Positions 45,716 through 57,707 of a stretch of DNA of 64,000 nt are shown here, piece by piece; position 1 is the stretch's first letter; each line of letters opens with the position of its first letter. The translations under genes were made by a program, and so were the position numbers. The notes below the pieces were generated by a model, which saw only the letters and a program-made list of their open reading frames with translations, was not told where the DNA came from and made no database searches. The DNA comes from Schistocerca nitens (Eukaryota; Arthropoda; Insecta; Orthoptera; Acrididae), in the NCBI RefSeq assembly GCF_023898315.1, contig NC_064616.1, positions 545,963,602 to 546,027,601 of the forward strand, given 5' to 3'.

Positions 45716-46147
45716 CAGAATAAATTTCTTTTAATTTACGTCTATGGTCACAAACTTTTTGTTCACAGATTACCGGTTTCGGTCTATAATGACCATCTTT
45801 AGATCTGCAGCAAAAAATATGGGAAAAACATAAATACACTCGCAGATTGTCTACAGCTTAAAAACAATAAATAGACAATAATGAAAAGTACTGCTGACAT
45901 ATATATGCTTTTGTGAGCTTTAAGTATGAAGAGGCATACCTGTGTTTTATAAAAATAGTGTCCTAATGTACTGCAGCCACAGTGGCAACGTCAAATGTAA
46001 AATGCAAATACATTTGTATATATTTGACGGTGCTGGTGCTGATTTTGCTTTCCTCAGATCTGAAGATGGTCATTATAGAACGAAACCGGTTATCTGTGAA
46101 CAAAAAGTTTCTGACCATAAGACGTAAAATAAAAGAAATTTATGCAG
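45716..46147. mobile_element. Fold-back MITE with about 90-bp terminal repeats
   Basis: Left repeat (about 45718-45806) and right repeat (about 46055-46147) are inverted partners: AATTTCTTTTAATTTACGTC pairs with GACGTAAAATAAAAGAAATT, and CCGGTTTCGGTCTATAATGA pairs with TCATTATAGAACGAAACCGG. The 250-bp middle is AT-rich and non-coding. It lies between two blocks of the conserved arthropod gene remnant, so it inserted into that gene. Target duplications are not clear. Confidence 0.82.
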
Positions 46148-47299
46148 TTTATCGATTAATCCAAAACTAGTTTAAAGGCTGGTTTATTACACAATGGTAG
46201 CATGTATGCATCCATAACTGCACGACATTCTGTACATATGAAAGAAAGCTATGAAAACCTAGAAATAGTGCTAAATAAAATAGGCTATTCTGCTCGTGGC
46301 TGGATGATATGCGGCGATCTAAAAGTAACATCTATGCTCCTTGGTCAGAAAGGTGGCTTTACCAAATTTCCGTGTTTCTTGTGCGAATGGGACAGTAGGG
46401 CTAGGGATCCACACTGCTGCAGAAAGAACTGACTTGTGAGAGAGTCTTTAAAACCTGCTGAGAGAAATATTCTACGCAAATACCTTGTAGATCCAAAAAA
46501 CGTACGCCTACCACTTCTACATATAAATTTAGGCGTAATGAAACAGTTTGTTTAGGCTTTGCCTAGAAAGGAATCATGTTTTAAGTATCTCTCCCAAAAG
46601 CTTTCACACCTTTGTGGAGCTAAACTAAGAGAAGGCGTCTTTGTCGGACCTGACATCAAAAAATTGATGTTAGATGTTAACGTTGAATCCACAATGACCT
46701 TAAATGAGAAAGACGCATGGGTATCATTCAAGCAAATCGTTACAAATTTCTTTTGACATGAAAAAGATCCAGAATATGTTTCTATCATAGCTACAATGTT
46801 AAAGATGTTTAAAACTTTAGGATGTTTAATGAGCCTCAAACTTCATTTTTTGAACATTCAATTTGATTACTTCCCGGGCAATATGGGAAATGTTAATGAG
46901 GAGCAAGGAGAGAGTTTTCACCAGGACATTAATCTGATGGAAAAACACTACCAAGGCCGCTGGAAAACCAACATAACGGGGGCTACTGTTGGTCACTTCA
47001 CCGAGAAGTTCAGCGACCGACTCATAGTAGAAAAAGCTACACAAGAGACTTCAAAGAAAAAAAAGAAGGAAAATGAAAAACCAATTCCAGCTGACGAGTG
47101 AAACCTCTATTAACACATATAATTGTTTCAAGAAGCTTACTGTAAATACAAACCATGCTTATGTTGTAACAAAGCGTATCATTAATTTCCCCCTTTACTG
47201 TATAGCATAGGGTTTTTATACAATATATTAAAAAGCATATTGCTCGAAAGCTATGGGTGATATTCAAAAAAAATTTTTCGTCGGCCTGTGTTATTCAAA

Positions 47300-47352
47300 A
47301 TATGGGTGTGAAACCTTATGGGACTTAAGTGCTAAGGTCATCAGTCCCTCTT
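47300..47352 (-). mobile_element. SINE tail fragment
   Basis: ATGGGTGTGAAACCTTATGG and ACTTAAGTGCTAAGGTCATC match the reverse complement of the tail of the 33771-33971 SINE subfamily. The tRNA-like head is missing. Confidence 0.65.
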
Positions 47353-49849
47353 GTGTTATTCATCTGGCAGAAGTCCACAGACTTGCTACTACTACTGGCC
47401 GCAAACCCTTCACTGACTAGAGGGGGACCGAAGAAAGAGAAAGAAAGAGAGAGAAAAAAGAACACACGAACCACTCGAAACGAAACGATATCATTCCCTG
47501 CAGCAACGTAAGGCTCCATGAAACTGGTACAGCTCAAAGAACTTAAAAGTTCTACAAGGAGTCGGTTTGGAGTTTCCGGAAGGGAATGAAAGAATAGATC
47601 AATGGTGGATCTCATGCTACCCGTCGTCTATGCTCCTCTGATTTATAGAAGCCGGTGTTATTGGTGACGGAGCTTAGTAGTGAAAGGAAACATGAAGAAG
47701 CAGAATTCAGCTACAGTTTTTTTTTTCATGGGACGTGGATTCACACGCTGTAAAAAAAACTGCTAGAAATCTGGCAGTGAAACAGGTTTTCCGCCCTTCG
47801 AGTGAAAACCCGACGGTGCTGTATATTGCTCTACAAGCGAAGATCTTGTGAGCCTGTCGGTGAGAGCAACATTGTACAGGGTACATCTGAAGCAATAGCA
47901 AGGTATTTATTTATGTAGACAGGATTAGAGGATTATTTATGATCGTAGATAGTGTATATTAGTTTCCTCTCCCACTGAGAAATGCTTATGGAATAGGTAA
48001 TAGACAGATTGATAGAATACTGAACCTCGAGTAGACTTAAAATACATTTTCCTTCTTCCATTTTTCTTGAGCTGGCTATTGACTTTTTTCTGCCCAAGAA
48101 CGAAACATTACGTCTGTTAAAAATAATTAGTAAGTCAAATTATTTAATAAATCAATTATGAATAGGAAAAGATGGGGATAAATGACACAGCCGGCCGCCG
48201 CATTACCAGGAATGCAGAACGACTGGGGAGGTCCGCTTTGCAGCAACAGCAAGCAGCAGTCAGCGGTGTCAGTACCTCCCGCGCGTCGCTACTGCCCTGG
48301 TACCACCAGCGCCGATTGAGACGTTGTCTTCACCCTTGAGGACATCAGAGACTCGAATGACGACTTTGGCTGCAGATACCGTCTGGATATGATGAATCTT
48401 ACACACGAACGAACGTCACACTGTGCATAGAAACAACATCAGTTTCATATAGGAAGCGGCTACTCAGATTTCACATTACTTGTAGGTTTATTGTCCAGAA
48501 TGATAAATAAAACCACTCTGGGCTCTTATGTGAGCTGTTAGTGTAGTACTGTGAGAGGAGAGTATTTACAGAGGAGTAAGGACGTCTTTGTAAGTAAGAA
48601 AGGGAAAATGTCAGTATTGTGTTAGATAATAGAGTGTCGAAAGCTGGCGCATGAAAGAAGTGAACAACAGAAAATCCTAAAGTATAATTTGGAATGTAAA
48701 GTGAACAGTCATTCATGTCTTCTGTAGTTTTGATTCCGAATCCCCAATAAAGGGTTTGAGGTAAAAAAACTTTGCATTTCATCTGCGTCTTCTGCGCCAT
48801 ATCGGCAGAATGCTTCAAGAAAAGAAGTGGAGAAGGCTACCCCAATCACGCTATGTTAGTAGCGGAAATTTTTAATAAATGATTTGTAGACTGGGAGGCG
48901 AGGGTGCTTCCGGAAGGTGGCAGGACTGATTAAACGTTTTATCCCCCCCCCCCCCAAAATAGAGTATGTAGAGAAATGAGTCATGTATGCTTTGTCTTGT
49001 AACTAGTGACAAACAGATGCAAAATGATAAAGGAGAGAATCACGGCCACGGTACTGCCAATACTGTTGTAACGCGACTGGCAACGATGAGGAAAGGGATG
49101 TTAAGAAACAAAATAAAATGTTGCTGCTTAGCATATAGCTAGCACCCAAAATCAGGCATTCAGCTCTGAGGCAGAAAATGGAGAGGACTAACGGCAAGAC
49201 TTCAGGAGGACAGTGCAACATCTTGTACACATTTAGTTGCTTACCAAAGGTGAGAAGAAGGGAGAGGGCTTAATGTGGTTTAACAGCCGTGTATAGTATA
49301 GGCAGGTTTATTGTGAACTTTAACAAAGCCTGTTTATTTAACTACACTTGAGCGCAATTTTTGCTATTAGCAGTACTACGAGCTATGAGTATTTACAGAT
49401 AACAGAGTGTCGAAAGTTGCATCAAGACAGAGGTGAACAACAGAGAAACCTGCCGTTAAGAGATTCCAGCAGCCTCATGGCCTGCACTGCCTGAGTGTGA
49501 AGAATGCGCTGCGTCGTTTAGTGAAGTACACTAAGCGCTAAATAGAGTTGAGGCTACATTTGTTTGTTGGCAAATGAAAGACGTTCTGCAAACCATTACT
49601 ACAGTTATAAATTAAAAAAAAAGACATTGTGTGTCGACTATCGGCCAAAAGCAAATACGTACCCACTTCAGACACAGTTAGTAATAACTGACAGGAAGTC
49701 ATCTAGTGAAACCTATTTTTTTGGATTTAGGCTCTCTGTTGTTCACAAACTATGTAAGGATTTAAGAGACTATCTGAGCAGACCTCTTACACAACAGCAG
49801 ACATTTGCAGTTGTGGCCGTCAGTTAACGTCTTGTAAAGTCATCAGAAG
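47353..49849. other. No gene seen
   Basis: No recognisable coding motif; the longest frame is 115 codons (48471-48818 minus) without features. A GC-rich patch lies at about 48185-48370, and a 13-base C run at 48943-48955. Confidence 0.4.
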
Positions 49850-50570
49850 ATCATAACTAATTGCAAAATGATTCAGACAAGCTGTATGCATTGCATGAAA
49901 ACTGTAAATTGCCCATAAACAAAAAAGAAAGTTATGTCTTTCAGTTGAGTATTAAAAGAAGTCTGCTAAATTGAGGTTACTCGATAAATAACATAAGTTT
50001 AAAGGTTGTAAATGCAACTAAATACCTACGGATTACCGCTCTAAACAACCTAAATTGTAAGATGACGTAGTAAACATTGTGGGAAGGCAAACCGAAGATG
50101 CGATATACTGGCAGTATACTTAGACGCGTTCCGTCCACCTCTGGAGTATTGCTGTGCGGTAGCGGATCCTTACCACGTAGGACTGACTTAAAACATCGAA
50201 ACAGTTCGAAGAAGGGTATATCATGTTGTAATATCGCTAAATAGGGGGAGTGAGAGGGTTACGAATATGATCAGCGAGTTGAGGTGACAAGCATTAAAAC
50301 AAGCCGATTTTCATTGTAGCCAAAAGCTTTCCACAAAATTTTAGTCACCAACTTTCTCCTCCGAATTCCGAAATATATTAACTCACTTACCGGAGGAGAA
50401 ATGACCATCGTTATAAAATAAGAGAAATCAGATCTCGCACCGAGAGATATATTTATCCATTTTTTGCATGTGGTATTTGAATGTGGATCGGTAGAGAAAC
50501 AGTCTGAAAGTGGTTTTATGAACCCTGTACCAGACACTTAAGTCTGCATTGTAGAAAAATCATGTGGGTA
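49850..50570 (+). mobile_element. LINE 3' end fragment
   Basis: Broken plus frames give LRRVPSTSGVLLCGSGSLPR (about 50125-50180), SSPTFSSEF-type sequence near 50345, and IREIRSRTERYIYPFFACGI (about 50425-50475), the 3' part of the same LINE family as 17200-18460. It includes the NCKLPINKKESYVF-type thumb segment near 49905. The tail is TAGAAAAATCATGTGGG. Confidence 0.65.
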
Positions 50571-52521
50571 TTGGTATATAGTTAGAAACAAAATAATTTT
50601 TTAAGTGGAATTTAATGTGGCCATTGGACAGAGCGGTCTCAATTTGGTCTAGTGCGATGTTCATCTCACCGATATGTGTTAACAAGGAAAGTAAAACGGG
50701 AAACAAATAAACACATTCTGACGTCGATTGGCGTCCCATGACACATGTGATGATAAGTGTTTGTTTGTTCTGACACCAGCTACACGTTGCAGATACGAAA
50801 TTGAAAATATCTGCCGAAACACCTGAGAAAATGCACCTGACGGCTTTAAGAGGAGACATCTGGTATAAATTAAAATATACGCAAGCACTAAATTGAAACA
50901 ATCGTTTTTTTTAAACATAAATATTTTAACATAAATGTTTCCCCCTTCTTTTCCAAATTGTGAATGCTTTATACTTACAGAAAATAATTATTTTAAGCTA
51001 AATGAAATAATGGGAAAGACTCAAATAATGAAAGTGACCTGTGGAGACGCATACACAATGTTATTAGGAAGAACTGATTGAGTAGACGCACGCTAATGTT
51101 AAAACAGCGGTTCTACGACATCTCATATCCTATAGATGAACTAAGAGAGGCAGGGGAGCTTTAAATAATTAGACTAGTACCCTTTAAGTGCTGGGCGCGA
51201 TACGGCAGTTGTTCTTTGACATTCTCTTAGTTCAAGGACATCGCACATGAACTATAGATACTACTTACTGTTAATCTGAAAGTATCGTTTTAAAGGGATC
51301 TGTTGTGGCCCATTGCTTCTATTTGAAACTGTTACTGAAACACTACTATGTCAGGAGGAAAGCGCTAATTAATTATTCTTTCTTCAGTGATACTGCAATC
51401 TGTAGCCTTGTTTAATGCCTTATTGCTTATGACAGATACAAATAATAATAAATGTGTTTTGAGTGATTTAATTTCACCTGCTGCTATCGTTTCTTATTCT
51501 TGTTTATTCGTCGTACTATTGTACCTCAGGTGTAGTTATTTATGTACTGTTTGTAAGTGATCTAATGAATTACTTGAAAAACTCCGTTCATAGCAGTTAC
51601 ACGAAATACTTTCGTATAAAGATGTTCTGGGGATGCATTATTTTTACTAATTACTATTCATTCAGACACATAAAACAAGGAAACGAGATCGATGTGACGG
51701 CGTGACGGCGGGTTGTCCCATTGTAGCCATAAGAGCAGAACAGTGAGGAGCCCCGGCGGTCGGCTCACCACCTCCTGCGCCTAGCTGTTGCCCTGTGCCC
51801 CTGGTCGCTAATTCAGCAATAGGCCTCGAAAATCATTGTGGGAGTTAACTGGCTTACTGTGTTGAATTATGTGACGAAGTTGCAAGCTTTTAATGTCTGA
51901 ACCAGGCAAGGGAGTGAAGGCAACCGAAATACTGATAAATAGCTAGGAAAACTACCCCAAATATATAGTCATTAATGCGCTTCTTTTCTGAATGAAGCGG
52001 TACAGTAGTAACAACAGACACTTGCGTTATTGAGCAACAACATACTATGACACAGGGGCTAAAGATAATGTTACTTACTTGTCCAGTGAAATATTCTGTG
52101 CCATAATGATTTCCGATGGAAATGAACAATACAGTACATCCGGTAAACTCATTTACTGAATAACCGGGTTTGAAAAGAAATTGCCATGACAACACTTTGT
52201 CATCAGTCAGCAGTATCTGCAGAGCGAAAAGCAGTTAAATTTTCATATTCAATTATCCTGTAGTTTTAATGGAATTGTATGAACAGTATTCGAGACTCGT
52301 TAATAAAGTTGCAAATATTTCATGAAAGTTGCTTTCACACTGTGGGACTTGAACTGCGAAAGTGACAAAGCTAGAACACATTTAGTCGAAGTAGTTTTTG
52401 GTAAAATCAAGAAGTGGGGCGGTTTTGAGTGTGTAATATTGTTTAGAGTTCAGCATAGCATTTCTTGGACTTTTTTTGGTTGATATTAAGTGACTAGCTA
52501 TCACAGTATTTTTTATGATGT
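50571..52521. other. No gene seen
   Basis: AT-rich. Frames up to 113 codons (50560-50901 minus) have no recognisable motif. A CpG-richer patch lies at about 51690-51820. Confidence 0.4.
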
Positions 52522-52531
52522 TGTTAATCAA

Positions 52532-52732
52532 AAAAATGGTTCAAATGGCTCTGAGCACTATGGGACTCAACTGCTGAGGTCATAAGTCCCCTAGAACTTA
52601 GAACTACTTAAACCTAACTAACCTAAGGACAACACACACATCCAAGCCCGAGGCAGGATTCGAACCTGCGACCGTAGGCGTCGCGCGGTTCCAGACTGTA
52701 GCGCCAGAACCGCTCGGCCACCAGCGGCCGGC
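52532..52732 (-). mobile_element. tRNA-derived SINE
   Basis: Full-length minus-strand copy: tail AAAATGGTTCAAATGGCTCT on the plus strand, box B complement GGCAGGATTCGAACCTGCGA, head complement CCGCTCGGCCACCAGCGG. Perfect 10-bp target duplication TGTTAATCAA at 52522-52531 and 52733-52742. Best preserved member here. Confidence 0.95.
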
Positions 52733-52742
52733 TGTTAATCAA

Positions 52743-53674
52743 TTTCTTATGCATCACTATGTAGCAACTAAGTATGTTATATGGAACTGTATCAGAAAAA
52801 TATATGCCAAAAATATGATAAAATATTTACACAAGCAAAGATACATACTGAGTAACTGGAGCCTAACAATGCTGAGCGATTTACGTGAACTATTGTCAAA
52901 ACACATGAGGAACACACGATGTAAGTTCATTTACAATCAAATGTACAGTCGATCACCAGCACAAGATGAGTATAATACTAAGGGAAACGTCTGACATAAA
53001 TGTTCCATGGCATCAGTCATTCCCCAGGTAAAAAGATATGTATACTTGAAAATACCGAATTTAAAACAAGGCAATGTTATAAGAAATTCAGTACAAGTTA
53101 TTATAAAATTTGATCTTAAGGTACAGTACAATAATATGAAAATATAGTTTTGTTCATACAACGTACTTTCCTGTGTTATATTAATCATATATAACCGCAG
53201 ATAGTGCTATGAAACCAAGTTCCATCCACCTGATACAGAAGACTGAAGAAAGTACAAATACTAACTTCATTACGCGTAAAGGACTTTTAAACATCAGTCT
53301 CAGTACCTTGGCTATGATGCACATAGTTAATATAGAACGTATGAATTGCTTATATGTGATAACCACATAATTTATTACATTTATGATGCACAGGTTCATC
53401 ATTCGACACTATACCTCGTCTAATGGAGATATAAATGTGAACACTGAAGCAGTTCTCAGTGTAATATTAACTGAAATCTTTGTCTATGGAATGAAACAAA
53501 AGTGACTGGAACCGTTCACGATCTGCTCTCAAAGAGAGAAAGCCACATCATTAAATGCAGAACAGATAATTTAGACGAAATCATGTATGATTTACAATCA
53601 TTATCAAATCCTGACAGATAATAATGCTATAATTGTAACAGAGAATATGCAAACAATACTAATTAGTGTGGGAT
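52743..53674. other. No gene seen
   Basis: AT-rich. Frames of 73-83 codons on both strands, without motifs. Confidence 0.4.
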
Positions 53675-53687
53675 AAAGGGTAACGGA

Positions 53688-53895
53688 GCCCGCATCTCGT
53701 GGTTGTGCGGTAGCGTTCTCGCCTACCACGCCCGTGTTCCCGGGTTCGATTCCCGGCGGGGTCAGGGATTTTCTTTGCCTCGTGATGGCTGGGTGTTGTG
53801 TGCTGTCCTTAGGTTAGTTAGGTTTAAGTAGTTCTAAGTTCTAGGGGACTTATGACCACAGCAGTTGAGTCCCATAGTGCTCAGAGCCATTTATG
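53688..53895 (+). mobile_element. SINE with a tRNA-Gly-like head
   Basis: The head resembles a glycine tRNA: GCATCTCGTGGTTGTGCGGT, then GCGTTCTCGCCTACCACG and box B GGTTCGATTCCCGG. The body then changes to the same tail as the other SINE family (GGTTAGTTAGGTTTAAGTAG and AGTCCCATAGTGCTCAGAGC). Flanked by perfect 13-bp duplications AAAGGGTAACGGA (53675-53687 and 53896-53908), so the chimera moved as one unit. It is not a functional tRNA gene, because the acceptor stem ends do not pair cleanly. Confidence 0.93.
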
Positions 53896-53950
53896 AAAGG
53901 GTAACGGAAAATATCACAGCATTAAGTATATGTTGTTACGCTACATACAA

Positions 53951-54187
53951 CCGAGCGAGGTGGCGCAGTGGTTAGCACACTAGGGTCGCATTCGAGAGGA
54001 CGACTTTTCAATCACGCATCCGGCCATCCAGAATTAGATTTTCCGTGATTTCCCTGAATCGCTTCAGGCAAACGCCGGGATGCTTCCTGTTAAAGGATAC
54101 GGCCGAATTCCATTCCCATCCTTCCTCAATCGGATTTTACCGATGATCTTCCTGTTTGGTTCCTTCCCCCAAATCAATCAAACAACC
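53951..54187 (+). mobile_element. tRNA-derived SINE, a third family
   Basis: Head GAGGTGGCGCAGTGGTTAGC (box A) and TTTTCAATCACGCATCC at the box B position (one or two changes from GGTTCAATCCC), then a body with GATTTTCCGTGATTTCCCT, GCCGGGATGCTTCC and CGATGATCTTCCTGTTTGG, ending in CAAATCAATCAAACAACC. No tail shared with the other two families. Target duplication not clear. Confidence 0.82.
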
Positions 54188-54546
54188 AGTGCTTAGAGGA
54201 GTACTCATGAGGCATAAATGAGAATGAAACAACTGTGAATGATTATTTTCTTAAAGCAGTGTCGATTAGCATTGAGTCATTCACTCATAGATTTATGTTA
54301 CGGATCTAAGTATGAATACAGACTGCGCGGATCCATGTATTGTACAAGACATCTGAGGACCTGTACTGTACCAAGTTTACCGAATATGACAAACTATTGT
54401 AAGGAGGGAGGAACAGTTTGTTAAAGTATGTGATGAACAGACACTTGGGAAAGGAATGACGATCTTTGCGATTGGCTTTGTTGAACCATACAGCTAACAC
54501 AAAATCATACATACAGAGAAATAACGATATAAATAGTTTGTTCAAA

Positions 54547-54741
54547 TGGTTCAAATGCCTCTGAGAACTATGGGACTTAACATCTGAGGTCATCAGTCCC
54601 CTAGAACTTATAACTACTTAAACCTAACTAACCTAAGGACACACTCGCATCCATGCCCGTGGCAGGATTCAAACCTGGGACCGTAGCGGTCACGCAGTTC
54701 CAAACTGAAGCGCCTAGAACCGCAAGCCCACACCGGCAGGC
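54547..54741 (-). mobile_element. tRNA-derived SINE
   Basis: Minus-strand member of the common family, flanked by a perfect 15-bp duplication AATAGTTTGTTCAAA (54532-54546 and 54742-54756). Box B complement GGCAGGATTCAAACCTGGGA and head complement AGAACCGCAAGCCCACACCG. Confidence 0.93.
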
Positions 54742-54756
54742 AATAGTTTGTTCAAA

Positions 54757-56079
54757 AAGGTATAAAAATCATTTTACAATCTCCATCGAAGTACTTTTAG
54801 CTATGAAATATCGATACACCAACTATAGAGATACGTTCTATATCTATAGCTAAGTAATGTTGTCACTTTAACTACACCACAAATTAGAATATAAACACGA
54901 GAACTGAATAGAGACTGCTAAGGGTACACCTGGATGTTAGAGGGTTTATGCAGTTACAGGAAGAACACCAAATTTCAGATACACACCTGTCTATCTCCTA
55001 TAAAACAGATTATCCACATATTTAAGCATCTCATGACACAATAATACAGGAGCACTTTTTGAAAGGGACATCTTAGATTTGATAATTTTTTTAATAAACA
55101 GATTTGTTGTGCTTCCAAGAAACTGCAGAGAAGCAGGAGGTCGTTTATATCTCCAGTCTTCTGATAGCCGCAGTTTTACCAATGAGCCTATCGGAAGTAA
55201 GTGGTAACAATTTGAACTATAGATACTTCGCATATCTAGGTAGGTTGTTTTCAACTTAGTGTTCGCCTATTGAAACACGGGAGGAGTTTCATATTACTAG
55301 TAGGATTTCTGTGTAGTATCCATGTCTATAGCAGATTTATAGGCGCCTGTCGTCGGCTCATGCTTCCTTGGTCAGTTTCCGCATCTATAGCATGAAACAT
55401 GAAGTTGGTAGACTAACGTTCATGACAGGACCAAAAACACAGGCTTTATTAGCCACCTAATTGCCCTTATCATTGTAAACCAAAGCCACCCCATCTGGGG
55501 ACTGTAGAATGTGAATTCTCATACCCCTTCGTATATTTAGCAATGATTCTCGTAGGATAACCAGTATTTGAATACTAATTTTACTGTTGCAAGAAGGGTT
55601 TTAAAAAGTTGCATTACGCTCTTTGAGTCTGAAACAAATCACTAAATTCTGTAACGCTGTTCGACAAGCAGATTTGAGAAGCTCTCGAATCGTTTTTGCC
55701 GTAAAAATTGAACCATATGGGGGCAGACGAAATTGCTTGGAATGTTTCAACTAGGAAAAAAAATGGTTATCTTACTGCTGAAGTCTCTTCATATCTTGAG
55801 CTATGAATATACACATGAACAAAATGGGTCCAATAAAGATTAGTTTAAGCATTTCATCTTGAAATGATTGTGCCAAACAAATTTTTCATGAAATTTTAAT
55901 AGTGAATATCGATTTTTCCAGCTATTATCTGATAGGAATTACAGATGGGTCTACTTTGCTGTCTGTCTGAGTCCAACGGTCGATGACACAGACTGAGTCT
56001 CCTGCTATCCACAGTACAGGACAAAGATTTCCGATATTCGATTCAGGCCCTATGAGCAGAAGATCGTCTTTCATTTACT
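54757..56079. other. No gene seen
   Basis: AT-rich, frames under 90 codons, no recognisable motifs or terminal repeats. Confidence 0.4.
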
Positions 56080-56945
56080 GAGGGAGTCAGATTAATTTAC
56101 TACTGCGCTACTCATTCCCTTATTGCCCCTGCAGAATGCTGCTGAGAATTGTCTTGAAGAAGACAACGCACGACAGGTATGTAATGTTGGCTGCATAGCT
56201 TTAGGCGAAATTTCACACCAGGCCCTCGAACTTGGCAGGACACACTACGGTTCTAGGTATCTTTATGTGCTCCTTATGTGCTCAGAACTAAAAAAGAACG
56301 ACGTAACGCGATGGATGGGAATACTATAGAGACTGCCAACGCACCTGTGCAAAACTTCATCGGATTTTCACTGTGGTTTCCATTTGAAACGTACCCTTTG
56401 AACAGTTTATACAAGACTGTGTTTAAGCTGAAACACAATATTTTTAGCGCAACGCAATCTGACTTTCAAAAAAATCCCTACAAAAGAATGGCCCTGACTA
56501 ACATTAAACTATACCTTCCACAAATCACTTACCTCACAAAAATCTTCGCTACTCAAGCTACTGCAATACAGTGAGCGCCACTACTGCCAGCTAAATAAAA
56601 GATTCAAAGTACTGAAGGCACTAACTACTGATAGGCATAGTTAGCAAATGAAAGATTTTGATAGAGAACAACCAATGTATTTACCTCAATAGTCATAATA
56701 TATATAGCAGTTCATGACAAATTTCAAAACTCCGCCATCTCTCTCCCCACATCCACCACTGCTGGCGGCTCACCTCCAACTGCGCAACGCTACGCGCTGT
56801 TCACAGCCAGCTGCCTAACACTACAATGGCGAGTATTACAACAATGCAAAGCAGCCACAGACTGCACACAGCACAGCCAGTGATTTTCATACAGAGGTGA
56901 CGTTACCAATAAAAAACCTAAACAGCCTACTTACACATTTCGTGA
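56080..56945. repeat. Probable high-copy interspersed repeat, class unknown
   Basis: I recognise parts of this block (around GCGCAACGCAATCTGACTTT at 56449, CCAGCTAAATAAAAGATTCA at 56588 and CAGCCACAGACTGCACACAG at 56850) as sequence that recurs in grasshopper genomes, but I cannot name the class. It has no long coding frame (98 codons at most) and no terminal repeats I can see. Based on memory alone. Confidence 0.35.
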
Positions 56946-57707
56946 CCGATCGTTCTTTACTTTCCGAATAACCCTCGTATTGCATCATATCACGAAGTTT
57001 CTAATCTGTAACAAATAAGGATGTCGTTTGGGGATAGAGAGATCTGCCACACCATTCAATATTTTGAAGAATGCGTAGTAGGTTACGTGAGCCGTGACTG
57101 TTTCTGGTACTTCGGTATTCTCTATTGCTTTTGTGTATGACTGCCAGTACGTTTTCTAAAAATGTTCCAGTGTGTGTTAGGAAAGAATGCCATGTCTCTT
57201 GTTGACACTTCTATCGTCAGAATAACATGGAAATAACTGATTCTAATGTGTCATACCATATCGATGAAGTGGAACCACTGACGATTATTGGCGAGCATGA
57301 TGTGAGATGTACAACACAACAACTTTTGCAGGAAAGACACACTAGGGTAGGGGTACCATAATTGACGATTGTAAGCTGTTTATCTTATATTAGATACTCA
57401 AAGTTTTTGTGTACGAATTCCTTCAACTCGTGCTCCCCACAGAGATCTGGGACTGCTTCGCTTATCTAGCTACTCGGGGAGCAATAGCTAGGTAACATAG
57501 TGAATGATACAGAACTTCATTTAATTCATACTGTTGTAGTCAGCACTGTGATAGAGGAATAGATCCATATTTCAGAAAACGTAAATTCTTTCCGTAGCAG
57601 GATAGCAACTCTTCCTTTCCCATCTGGTCTGTATTACCTAATGACAGAGAATATTGTTTCACGCATGGAGAAAGTAGGTTTGTAATCATGTAAAACTTGG
57701 AGGGAGG
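56946..57707. other. No gene seen
   Basis: AT-rich sequence up to the poly(A) end of the minus-strand LINE. Confidence 0.4.

Larger units (their letters stand above)
45360..47101 (+). pseudogene. Broken copy of a conserved arthropod gene family of unknown function
   Basis: Two coding blocks. Block 1 (about 45365-45640) reads LEPRMFTQVEVNYLVRDLGL, a 39-base poly(A) run, then GSRLKEKNLLAVGTSIY and QQFSKFFHHEGDLAYC. Block 2 (46172-47101) is one frame with three stops (46430, 46553, 46754): YASITARHSVHMKESYENLE, GYSARGWMICGDLKVTSMLL, KFPCFLCEWDSRARDP, LPLLHINLGVMKQFV, VGPDIKKLMLD and MGNVNEEQGESFHQDINLME. From memory, similar proteins occur in many copies in arthropod genomes, annotated as uncharacterised; C-F-L-C-x-W-D-S-R and EEQGExFHQDI are their hallmarks. 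They may be part of a mobile element. A fold-back MITE (45716-46147) separates the two blocks. The copy cannot make a full protein. Confidence 0.7.

Noticed and set aside
53688-53770. A functional tRNA-Gly gene
   Set aside because: The box A and box B regions look right, but the acceptor stem does not pair properly and the sequence continues into a SINE tail bounded by target duplications.
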